Origin: Gaeumannomyces sp. JS-464
Taxonomy: Eukaryota; Ascomycota; Sordariomycetes; Magnaporthales; Magnaporthaceae
Assembly: GCA_002197995.1 (NCBI GenBank)
Contig: NGZR01000004.1
Coordinates: 3,596,001-3,660,000 of the forward strand
Length of the DNA: 64,000 bases
Reading direction: 5' to 3'
A program made the translations under genes and the position numbers. Shown here piece after piece: positions 53,654 through 64,000 of the stretch (the stretch's first letter is position 1; each line of letters opens with the position of its first letter). The notes beneath the pieces are model-generated. The model was not told where the DNA came from. It was given only the letters and a program-made list of their open reading frames with translations, and did no database searches.

Positions 53654-55598
53654 CTATGCGTAGAGCTTCTTCTCGTACGACTCCATGTTCACTCCGCCCT
53701 CCAGCTGCGCACTTGCCGTCCGGATCTCGAACCGCACGGTGCCATTCGCCACACCCTCGTGGAGCTCCCTGAGGCTCTGGATTCCAGTGTCCTGCATGGA
53801 GTGTTTCAACCCCGCTGCAAGGTAGGGGAGGAACTTGGAGACGGATCTGGGTGATGGATATGTTAGCAATCATTTCGTAGTCTGAACTCAGCAGAGCGCA
53901 TCGTCATTGTTTTTGGCTCTTACCCCCGATGCGCCACGGCTCCCGAGACACCCTGGGCGACTAGGACGCTGTCACCCTCGGAGAAGTAGCGGGCGGTGCC
54001 AGCGTTGCTCTTCTGGCTGTCTTTGCCACCACCACCGGCCTTCTTGTCCTGCATGGCGTCGATGCTGCCCATGCCACGGTACGCCTTGACAAGCTTGCCC
54101 TCACGCGACACGAACGAGGTGCCGGGAGACTCGGTGGTTCCCGCCAGCAGGCCTCCCATCATCACGGACGAGGCACCAAGAGCCAGGCCCTTGACGATGT
54201 GGCCGACGTTCTGGATGCCGCCGTCGGCGATGCAGGGCACACCAAATCTGGCGGCGAAGGAGCTGACGTTGTAGACGGCGGTGGCTTGGGGACGACCGAC
54301 GGCCATGACCTCCTGGGTGATGCAGGCACTACCGCTCCCCATGCCGATGCGCAGGCCGTCGACGCCGGCAGCGATGAGCGCAGCAGCCTGCTCCCTGGTC
54401 ACGACGTTTCCGCCAATGACATCAAGGCCGGGGAAGGTCTGCTTGATCCACTTGATCATCTCGATCTGGTACATGCTGTTTCCCTGGCTGCTGTCGAGGA
54501 TGACAATGTCCAGGCCGGCGTCCACAAGCTTTTGGAGGCGCACCTTGTCCTCGGGTCGCGTGCCGATGGCGGCGGCACATAGGAGCTGCTTCGAGTCGGG
54601 TAGCTTAGACGCAAGGGGAAAGTAGAGGTTCTTTGTCAGGTCGGACCGCGAAATCATCGAGACGAGGTTGAAGTCCTTGTCCACGATTGGCAGCTTTCCC
54701 TTCTTGGACTTGGCCAGAATCTTGTTGGCCTCGATCAGATCGATGCCGTGGGGCGCCGTGATGAGGTCCTTGACCATCACATTCTCGATCGACGTCTCGG
54801 GGTCGTCCTCAAACTGGATATCGCGGTTCGTCACTATGCCCAGGAGCTTCGAGCCGAGCTTTCCGTTCTCTGTTGCGAGTGTTAGCAGCAAAGCTCATCA
54901 TGATAGTTGGTGCTGAGGGTGTAAATGCGCAAAGCATCAACGGCATTTTCCATCATAAATCCTTGTCTCCCCAAGACGTGAAGTCGTTACGGCGGAACGA
55001 AAGTTATAAGAAAAAGAAGGTAATAATCATAAGGAAGGTAGTATGCCGAGGAGGTGACACGCGTAGCATGGCATCCAAGTCAGAAAAATGCGACGGACTT
55101 ACCAGTGACGGGGAAGCCACCGAATCCCCACTTCTCCTTCAGCGCCTTGGCCTCGCCAACAGTGGTGGCGCGACTGATGACGACGGGGTCCAGGATGAAT
55201 CCGTTCTCGTAGCGCTTGACCTTGCGCACCATGTCGGCCTGGGCGTCAGCCGAGCAGTTGTGGTGGATGACGCCGAGACCTCCCTGGAGGGCCATGTGGA
55301 TGGCCATCTCGTGCTCCGTCACAGTGTCCATGGGTGACGACACAAATGGGGTCTTGAGAGAGATTCTCTTGGTAATGGGCGAGTCGAGGCCGACCTCAGA
55401 GGCGGCAAAACCAATGTAGCCCGGGAGCACGAGAAAGTCGTTGTACGTCAGGCCGCCGTGGACCTTGGAGTCCAACAGCTGGCGGACGTCGAGACCATCG
55501 CGGCTCTCGTACTCCTTGAGAAGCTCCTCGGCGTTTTTGGGATCAAGGAACTTGGTAGCTCCGTTGATCCATGTTGCGCTCAGGTTTGCGGCAGACAT
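53654..55598 (-). CDS. Inosine-5'-monophosphate dehydrogenase
   Basis: This oxidises IMP to XMP with NAD, the rate-limiting step of GMP synthesis. Exons are 55598-55103, 54869-53924 and 53846-53654, with introns of 233 and 77 bp in phase. The 544-residue product has the normal length. The N-terminal barrel part has [11 protein letters not shown] and [17 protein letters not shown]. Two CBS (Bateman) repeats follow; the first intron lies inside this domain, just after GFPVTG. The barrel resumes with [20 protein letters not shown] and IGGNVVT. The catalytic loop is [13 protein letters not shown], containing the active-site Cys, then IADGGIQ and GSIDAM. The C-terminus has [17 protein letters not shown]. 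No frame breaks. Fungi call this gene imdA, IMD or guaB-like; I leave the symbol blank. Confidence 0.96.
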
Positions 55599-57773
55599 TG
55601 TGTGTGGAGGGAGGGGTATCACTGGTGAGGTTGTCAGTCGCCGCCGTGAGGAGAGAGACGCGCCGCTGCCCCTCCAGGACGACCAACTTACACGAAAAGG
55701 AGAACGAAAGAAGACAAGAGACACCGAGGTAGAACAGCGACAACGAAAAGTCAGGCTGTCTCAGGGTCCCGAGGTCGAAGATAGCCGGTCAATCTGATTT
55801 CGCAGGTTGCCAGGCCCTTAGAGCTTGTCTTCTTCCCAAGAGAAAGAAAAAGAGAAAAAGAGAGGGAAACGGAGGCACAACAATTTTTTTTTCTGCCGAT
55901 GTCATGCAGCCAGGGTCGCCGACTGCGGGGCACAAAGTAGTGCGACGCCACAGTTTGGCAGTGCACCTGCGCACAGACTCGAACGGATGGTGGAAGCAAG
56001 CCTTTTTGCAGGCAGGATTGCTGTCCAATGGCGATGGAGACAGCCCGAGGTAGGTGGTGCCAAGCGAACGACTTGGACCGCGGGAGTTTCAACTTCCTTG
56101 GTGTTTCCGTTACCGGGATTTCGCTTTCAGACGGTAAAAACAAAGGCACCAATTCACTTCGGCGGTCAAACGCCCCATAGGGAGCGGAGTTCGCACGCAC
56201 CATGGATAGACTGCTGTGCAGATGCAGCACCGAACCATCGGCTGACAGCTCCTGCAAGGCACAAGCCAATGATGGCAGAGCGGGCATCGTCCTTGTCTTG
56301 GTCGAATACCACAAGACGTGAGCGCGGTTTTCTAGCTGTCGGCCGAGGCATGGAGGGAGTTGAAAAGGGGAGAGCGCTAGGCGAGACAAATACATGTTGC
56401 ACACCTACGGTTCTAGCCGTTCGGTTAGCTGGCCGTTTTTATCCGGCGGGTTCCATTCCAGCCTTGCGGACCCTTAGATGGCGGTGTTGCTGTCGCAATC
56501 AAATGGCGGACGGGGCGGTTCCATTCTGTACATACACCCCTCAGGAATCATAAAGTGCCGAACCCTCGAAAGGGAAGGGGAAAGGGAAAACGCAAATGAA
56601 AAGCAACAGGTTCCGCTTTTTGTTCTTGATTTGCTCCCCTTTGTATAAAAATGCCAGGATGGTTGGCGGGCAGGATAACGTTCGCAATCCCTGGGAGGTG
56701 TCGAGTCTCGGCAGCCCTTCCGTCCACCCACCAGCTGCCGTGACCTTTAAACCCCCAACATCTTGATCTTGACGACGAACTTTCCATTTTTGATCCTTGG
56801 TCTTTGGCCTTGGGAAACGGGTGACATCTCTACCTCCCTAAGCGCTATGCATTCTTTATGTGAAGATTAGTGCTAGCAATTGCAGGGCTGGCGAGGACCA
56901 ATGCACCATTACAGTATCTAAACAAACATGGACCCCGTCAACTGAAGGTCAGCCGCCCCGGAGGCGCAATTGGCGCCCGATATCTTGAAAATGGTTGGAC
57001 ATGTGTTGCACGCCCAACACAGTCCTGGGCCCGTGATTGGCTGGGCGTGTGCCGCCAGCTCGTGCAGCAGTCGGCATTGGGATACGTCACACCCTAGACT
57101 CGCGCACGGCCCCGCCACTGATCGACACGGGCTACCTCCTTGCAGGCAAACAGACAGGATTTGGTTGGGCGTAGTTTGTTTACAATCACCTAGGCGACGG
57201 CAATCCCCGGAAGACTTCTTTCCACCCAGCGCTCGCCACAGCCTCAGCAGCCTGCAATCACGATGGCCTCACCCTGAATATACTGAGCCAAGGCGGACGA
57301 ACAGGACAGAGGCAGCTTCTTTTTTGCATTGCTACCGACGTGCTTTGTGCTTTTACAATCCCCCTACTTTAATCATACTTTTCTTGTGCGCAGAGCGCGC
57401 CACCAGTGCATCTTTGCATTTCAGGTACGTCCCGTACTGTGACGAGCTGGACAGGGCCCCATTTCGCTGGGGCGGGCCATGATGCACTCGCTTGCTGCAC
57501 GCTCCTCCCAAACCAGACCACCTTGAGCAGAACAGAACCTGAGGGGAGCTCGAACTAATGACGGCAGCAACGCAACAACAACACCACCCAGCTCTGAGTT
57601 CTCCCTAGATTCATCGCCCTGTCACGCCCTGTCCGCCTGCCGATGACTGCCGCCGACCCCTTGCGAGAGCTCTAATGTCGTCTTTCGCCTCTGGCGCATC
57701 GACCTCGCATTTTCATCGCAAACAACCGCCCTGGAACCGGCGCTGAGTGCATCCGCGCCACCCACAACCGAAA
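55599..57773. promoter_or_regulatory. Divergent promoter region, IMP dehydrogenase / IQGAP
   Basis: 2.2 kb between divergent start codons at 55598 and 57774. The first 250 bp (55600-55870) are purine-rich on the plus strand with gaaaaagagaaaaagag runs, probably the IMP dehydrogenase leader. Open frames around 55.8-57.5 kb are unsupported. Confidence 0.45.
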
Positions 57774-60700
57774 ATGTCGACACGACCACATCCGCTCCGA
57801 CAATCCCAGACCGCCGACTACCCCGTCTTCCGCCAGCCCTCCACCACGTCGTCCTCGGCGTCCTCGGGATACTCGTACAACTCTGAGGCAAGCCACACGA
57901 GTATGTCTTCGACCGGCACCAGCTACTACGGCTCGCTCAGCCATGGCCGCACCAAGAGTGAGGTCGGCCGTCTGCCTTCCGCCTCGAACTCTTCCCAGCA
58001 GCGGACGGCGCAGGACAACATCTACAAAGACGCACGCCAGTCTCTCCGACCTCTACCCCAGGCGCCGGGCGCACCCGCGCCTGGAGATCGCGTTCCCTCA
58101 TACCGCCACGACCGCGGCCAGAGTGTGGACATCGGCAAACTGAGCATTAGGGATAAGGAGGGTTCATATATCCTGCCGTCGACATCGCCCACCCGGAAGT
58201 CCCCTTCTCCGCTGGGGACAACAAACACATCACCGACAAGGATGTCTCCAACACCATTGCATTCAGCAAATACGTCGCCTACGAGGTTATCTCCCGTTCC
58301 ACTGCCGTCACCGAGCACATCGCCAACGAGGTTGTCCCAGCCCTACCTGCCTCCGGCAAATACGTCGCCAACCAGGACATCCCCAACCAGGGCATCGCCG
58401 GCTAGGACGTCCACCATCCGCCCGAACTCAATGTTTCTCACGCGCACAGACCCGATCAATCAAGTAGAGAGCCTGGCCGTTGCGCATGTCCATGGCCCCA
58501 GCTCGCCTCCCGCGCCACATCACCCACACCCGGTGCATCTGCCCGCCCCCGACCTTGAGAGCCTCGGCCGGTCCTCCACTAATCAGCTCCGCACTCTATC
58601 TAAGCTGGCGCAGTCCGGGGAGGCCGAAGAGTTTGCTATCACGTCCCCTGCACAGGAAGTGGTGGGCCTTCGAGGTCGCCGCAGGCTGCAGAGGGCAGAC
58701 AAGGCGAACGCTGGCCGTTTAGGTCAGCGCAATGGGGAGGGTCGAGCTGGCAGAGCACCAACTGGATGGATAAGCAGCGGCAGTTCTTGCAGGCATACGA
58801 GTACCTCTGCCACATTGGTGAGGCCAAGGAGTGGATCGAGGACGTTATGAACAAACCCATCCCTCCCATCATTGAGCTGGAAGAGGCCCTTCGCGACGGC
58901 GTCACCCTCGCCGAGGTGGTCGGGTCTCTTAACCCGGACAGGAGATACCGGATCTTTCGCCATCCGCGGCTACAATTTCGCCACTCGGACAACATCGCCA
59001 TTTTCTTTCGTTATCTGGACGACGTCGAGCTGCCGGACCTCTTCCGTTTCGAACTCATCGATCTTTACGAGAAGAAGAATATCCCCAAAGTCATCTACTG
59101 TATTCACGCTCTCAGTTGGCTATTATACCGTAAAGGGATCGTCGACTTCCGCATCGGGAACCTAGTCGGCCAGCTCGAATTCGAGCACCATGAGCTAGAA
59201 GCCATGCAGAAAGGCCTGGATAAGCTGGGGGCCAGCATGCCGACATTCAGCAATATGGGGGCTGATTTTGGCGTCGAGCCGACCCCCGAGCCGGAGGAAA
59301 CCGAGGAAGAAAGGGTCGACAGGGAACTGGCCGAGAATGAAGAGTCTATTCTCGAGCTGCAGGCACAGATCCGCGGAGCCATCCTCCGCATCCGTCTGGG
59401 GAATATCATGCAGCAGCTATGGGACAACGAGGACTGGATCATCGACCTCCAGTCCAGGATCCGGGGCGACTGGACCCGCCAGATCGTGGACTACCGGATG
59501 CAGATGCGACGCTTTGCTGTGAACTTCCAAAGCGCGATCCGCGGCTTCCTCGTGCGTGCACGCATGGCGCAGAGGGAGCACGACTGGAAGAATGCGGAGC
59601 CGGAAGTGATCAAGATCCAGAGTCTCTTCCGCGCCCGCAAGGTCCGCAATGAGGTACGGGCGCTGAAATCCGAGATGCGCCGGGCAGAAGGGCCCCTGCG
59701 TGCCATCCAAGCGGCGATACGAGGCTTTCTCGTCCGCTCCGAAGTCTACAACCAGCTGCAGGAGACCGACGCCGCAGCAGACGTCGTGTCGGCCCTCCAG
59801 GCAGCTGCGCGTGGAATGCTTCTGAGGAGCAGGCTCGAGGAGGACCGTAGAGCGCTTGAGGCAGAGACTGGGTCTATCGTTGGTCTGCAGGCTGCAGCGC
59901 GCGCCATACTGATTAGAAACCAGATCGCCCGCCAGCGAGAGGCCCTCCTCCGCTTCTCGCCCCAGCTGGAGCAAATGCAGGCTACCTCTCGGGGAATGCT
60001 CGTTAGAGAAAGCATCCAAGCCCTCAAGGCCAAACTTCAACAGCACTCGCCAGCCATCGAGCGCCTGCAGGCGGCCTCGCGGGGAATGCTGATTAGAGAT
60101 AGCATCCACAGCCTCAAGACTGAACTTCAGCAGCACTCGCCAGCCATTGAGCGCCTGCAGGCTGCTGCCCGAGCCGGTGCCGTACGCCGCGAGATAGCAC
60201 AACTGCTTCGGGCTCTCGACGAGACGGAGCCCCAAATCCTGGAGCTCCAGGGCCTGATTCGCGGAGCCCTCCTTCGCCAGAGGGTTGCAGCAGACTACCA
60301 GGCCCTCCACCAGCAAACCCCAGCCATTCTCGACTTGCAGTCCCAAATCCGGGGAATGCTGTGCCGGAAGGTCCAAGGTGACCTACTCGACGAGCTGAGC
60401 ACGCACGAGGATGCAGTGACGAGTCTGCAGGCCCACATCAGGGCCATGCTGCTGCGCAACAACCTCGACTCGCTTCTCGCAGAACTGGAGGGAGAAGAGG
60501 GCATGATTGTGGACCTCCAGGCGGCCGTCAGAGGCTTCCTGGTGCGCAAGACGTTTGCGGAGAAGAAGCGGCACTTCCAGGAGAATATGTCCAAGGTCAT
60601 CAAGATCCAGAGCTTTGTCCGCGCCAAGATGCAAGGCGAGGCATATAAGAGCCTGACGACGGGCAAGAGCCCGCCGGTCAGCGCAGTCAAGAACTTTGTG

Positions 60701-63118
60701 CACCTTCTGAACGACAGCGACTTCGACTTCAACGAAGAAGTCGAGTTTGAGCGGATGCGCAAGACGGTGGTGCAACAGGTGCGGCAGAACGAGATGCTGG
60801 AGCAGTACATCGACCAGCTGGACATCAAGATCGCGCTCCTCGTCAAGAACAAGATCACACTAGACGAGGTGGTGCGGCACCAGAACAACTTTGGTGGCCA
60901 CGCCAGCAGCCTGCTCGCCAACAGCTCCATGGCTTCGACCAACCAGTTTGACCTCAAGGCTCTGAACAAGAACTCGCGCAAGAAGCTCGAGTCGTACCAG
61001 CAGCTGTTTTTCAATCTGCAGACGCAGCCCCAGTACCTGTCGCGGCTCTTCCGCCGCATCCGCGAGCAGGGCATGCCCGAGAAGGAGTGCAAGCGCATCG
61101 AGCACCTCATGATGGGCCTGTTCGGCTACGCGCAGAAGAGGAGAGAGGAGTACTACCTCCTGAAGCTCATCGCCAGGTCGATCAGGGAGGAGGTTGAGGG
61201 CAGCCGTACGCTCAGCGACTTCCTGCGCGGCAACTTCTTCTGGTCCAAGCTGCTTGGCAGCTACGCGCGCTCGCCTCGTGACCGCAAGTACCTGCGGGAC
61301 CTCCTCGGGCCCCTGATTCGTGACAACATCGTCGAGGACCCGGCCCTGGACCTCGAGAGCGACCCCGTGCAGATCTACAGGTCTGTCATCAACAACGAGG
61401 AGCTTCGCACTGGCCGCCCAAGCCAGCGCCCCCTCGACGTCCCCCGCGAGGTGGCCATCAAAGACCCCGAGACCAGAGAGCTGTTCATCGACCACCTCCG
61501 CGATCTGCGCGAGATCTGCGACCAGTTCCTGCTGGCGCTCGAGGACCTGCTGCCTCGCCTCCCCTACGGCCTCAGGTACATCTGCCGGCAAATGTTTGAG
61601 GCGCTCTGCCAGCAGTTCAAGCGCGAGCCCCAGCACATGCTGCTGCAGATGGTCGGCAACTGGTTCTGGCGCTTCTACCTGCAGCCGGCTCTGGTGACGC
61701 CCGAGAACGTGGGCGTGGTCGAGACCAAGCTCAGTCCGCTGCAGAAGCGCAACCTAGGCGAGGTGGCCAAGGTGCTGAGCCAGGTTGCCTCGGGGCGCGC
61801 GTTCGGCGGAGAGAACATCTACCTCCAGCCACTGAACGCCTTCCTGGCCGAGTCGGTCACGCGGCTCACGCACATCCTGGGCGACCTTATCGCGGTGCCC
61901 GATGCCGAGAGCACGTTTGATATTGACGAGTTCAACGACCTGTACGCCAAGAACCGGCCGACGCTCTACATCAAGCTCAGCGACATTTTCGCCATCCACC
62001 ACCTAGTGTCATCGGAGCTGCCGGCTATGTGCCCGAACCGAGACGATATGCTGCGCGAGATCATGCACGAGCTTGGTAGTGCCAAAAACAACGAGAGCGA
62101 GATGACGGCCACGGGCTCGTCCGACATCCAGATGTTCCTGACGCCCAAGCTGCACGATGTCGAGGACCCAGACGCTGAGGTCAAGGCGCTCTTCATGGAG
62201 ACGAAGCGTTGCATCCTGTACATCATCCGGGTGCAGACGGGCTCGACGCTGCTCGAGATCCTGGTCAAGCCTGTGACGCAGGAGGACGAGCATAAGTGGT
62301 TGGCGATCATGCATGACGATTTCGCCGACGGCGGCAGCACGAGGGGTGCCTACTCGGACGTCAATATGGTGGACGTGACGCGCATGACATACCTGGACCT
62401 GAAGCGCACCGCGCTCGAGAACGTGATGCGGCTGGAGCAAGCCGGCCGCATCTCCAAGCACAACCACTACCAGGACATCCTCAACGCCATCGCGCTTGAC
62501 ATCCGCACCAAGAGCAGGCGCCGGGTGCAGCGGCAGCGTGAGCTCGACGGCGTGAGGCAGACGCTCGGAAACCTCCACGAGAAGGCGAAGTACCTGGAGC
62601 AGCAGCGCAAGAGCTATGATGATTACATCGAGCAGGCCATGGCGACGCTGCAGAATAGGAAAGGGTAAGGCTTTTATTCTCGAACGCAGTCAGACTTGCC
62701 CATGATGCTAACATCTGGTTGTCACAGCAAAAAACGCTTCCTGCTGCCCTTCACCAAGCAATACAACCACCAGCGCGAGCTGGAACGTAGCGGACGGGTA
62801 CCCAAGTTCGGCTCGTACAAGTACAGCGCGCGGGCGCTGATGGACAAGGGCGTGCTCGTCACGTGGTCGGGCGTGACGGAGCGCGACCTCGAGAAGATCA
62901 ACCTGACCATCTCGTGCGACGAGGTCGGCATCTTCAACATCGAGGGCTCCAGGGGTCACATCCAGATCCCGGGCGCTAGCGCCCTCGTGCCCATCGAGGA
63001 CCTACTGCAGGCCCAGTTCGAGTCGCACCAGTTCATGAACCTATTTGAGGGCAACCTACGCCTCAACGTCAACATCCTGCTGCACTTGCTCTACAAGAAG
63101 TTCTACAGGACACAGTAA
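57774..63118 (+). CDS. rng2: IQGAP-family scaffold Rng2
   Basis: IQGAP proteins organise the actomyosin ring and septation. Two main segments: 57774-62664, then a 63-bp intron, then 62728-63118. The N-terminal about 330 residues are disordered, with a run of TSPTR-type repeats (58.18-58.41 kb). The calponin-homology domain covers about 58.80-59.12 kb (FLQAYEYLCHIGEAKEWIED to CIHALSWLLYRKGI). About a dozen or more IQ-type motifs (IRGFLVR, ARGMLLR and similar) fill 59.34-60.65 kb. The RasGAP-related domain lies at about 61.1-61.9 kb (LLKLIARSIREEVEGSRTLS onward). The RasGAP C-terminal domain reaches the end, with KKRFLLPFTKQYNHQRELER and VPKFGSYKYSA. One frame change near 58740, just before the CH domain, separates the disordered head from the rest; a one-base error is likely. 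The 3.9-kb stretch after it is clean. Length about 1,760 residues. Confidence 0.93.
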
Positions 63119-64000
63119 ACATACCCCGACCGCGTGTGGCCGGAGATTCAAGTCCCGGCCTGCCGCTCATTCTACCCCATCTTCTTCCTTGTTTTCGTCG
63201 TTTTTCTTTGGGAAATCTTTCCGAGGCGTGCTTGTCTGTTGCCACGGCAGGCGGTGTGGCGTCATGTGTTTATCGCTGTGGTGTCTATTAGGATGAAACC
63301 CCTATTTGTTTGTTTCTTTTTCTTTGTTATCATGGCATGATGTCGGCAGTCGGTGGGAGGGAAACGGAGGAAGGGAAAGCATTGGGTTGGGTCCAAGATC
63401 ACGAAGCACACACTCACACACAAATCATCATCACACATAAAACCGGGGGCAGGGGAGCTGATGGTACAAATTCTCACGTTATTCATGTTGAAGCCCATTT
63501 CTTTTCTTTTTTTTTTCTTTTTTTTCTTTTTTGTTTACCCACCTGACCGAATTACCTCTCCCTAACCGCCGTCCTGGTGTTTATTTCTTTCTTACTTTTC
63601 ACTCCACACCTCCAATGATCCATCTTTTAGGATTCGGGAACGCTTCTACGTGCATCCCTGGGCATAGCAAAAATACCTAGGGACCTACCTACCCTACCTG
63701 CGCCCAACACATGTCAGACATATCGAAAGAGGAGGAGCAGTGTGTCCAGTATAAAGACTCCGTTGTTCCTTCTTCCCTTCCTCGTCACATGCCATTCCAG
63801 GGAAGACGATGATTCCTACATCAGAGATGGCAGGGGAGGGAAGACGGGGGCACCCGTGACATGAAAACAAAAACACATGCGGTAACGAAGTAGACGAGCA
63901 CCTGGATTTATCTTTTTCGGTGCGTTGCTTGGCTGCCTAGATAGACAGTAGCTCAGGTATATTCCCTCGAGAGGTAATGACATACCCTTCCAACTTGGTC
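63119..64000. other. Intergenic, 3' flank of rng2
   Basis: T-rich 3' region with ttttctttttttttctttttt at 63500-63530. No gene or RNA seen up to the window edge. Confidence 0.45.

Noticed and set aside
1..64000. tRNA or 5S rRNA genes
   Set aside because: I looked for A-box/B-box pairs (GGTTCGAATCC type) and cloverleaf ends and found only isolated matches inside coding exons.

Overview
This is nuclear DNA of a filamentous ascomycete (Pezizomycotina, most probably a Sordariomycete). The signs are GC-rich third codon positions, short introns (mostly 70-140 bp) with GTAAGT-type donors and CTAAC/CTGAC branch points, and a gene set typical of such fungi: kinetochore Spc7, an Scm3 fused to other domains, a fungal AAA ATPase and an IQGAP/Rng2. 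No rRNA, tRNA, CRISPR or intact transposon was found.

Layout. 1-5.75 kb: the 5' part of a gene with 48-residue tandem repeats, followed by decayed fragments of the same gene on both strands. 6.1-9.1 kb (minus): oligosaccharyltransferase subunit Swp1 and an M28-type glutaminyl cyclase ending in KDEL. 11.5-18.1 kb (plus): a cysteine-rich GPI-type surface protein, an ethanolamine/choline phosphotransferase and a frame-broken short-chain dehydrogenase. 18.5-21.7 kb (minus): a Ypt35-like PX protein and a LicD-family transferase with a 10-nt microexon and a decayed C-terminal tail. 22.9-31.9 kb (plus): kinetochore Spc7/KNL1 and an unrecognised membrane/coiled-coil gene, both with many reading-frame breaks. 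About 32.0-32.9 kb: a tandem repeat with a ~190-bp unit. 33.9-35.4 kb (minus): Atg14. 37-38.5 kb (plus): two small unknown proteins. 39 kb: a minisatellite with a G-quadruplex motif. 40.9-42.3 kb (plus): casein kinase II alpha. 43.1-46.5 kb (minus) and 47.0-48.6 kb (plus): Scm3 and Atg6, divergent. 49.1-55.6 kb (minus): an AAA ATPase, a small unknown protein and IMP dehydrogenase. 57.8-63.1 kb (plus): IQGAP/Rng2.

Functional links. Atg14 and Atg6 are two subunits of the same autophagy PI3-kinase complex I and lie about 12 kb apart. Spc7 and Scm3 both act at the centromere. Swp1, the KDEL glutaminyl cyclase and the phosphotransferase act in the ER, and the LicD protein probably acts in the secretory pathway. 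These genes are not arranged as an obvious cluster.

Caution. About half of the genes contain 1-nt frame breaks, several at short homopolymers, whereas the 3.9-kb IQGAP exon, most of Scm3, IMP dehydrogenase and CK2 are clean. I treat most breaks as probable consensus errors, but real decay is clear in the 0-5.75 kb region and likely at the 3' end of the LicD gene. Exon coordinates were worked out by eye from splice signals and phase.
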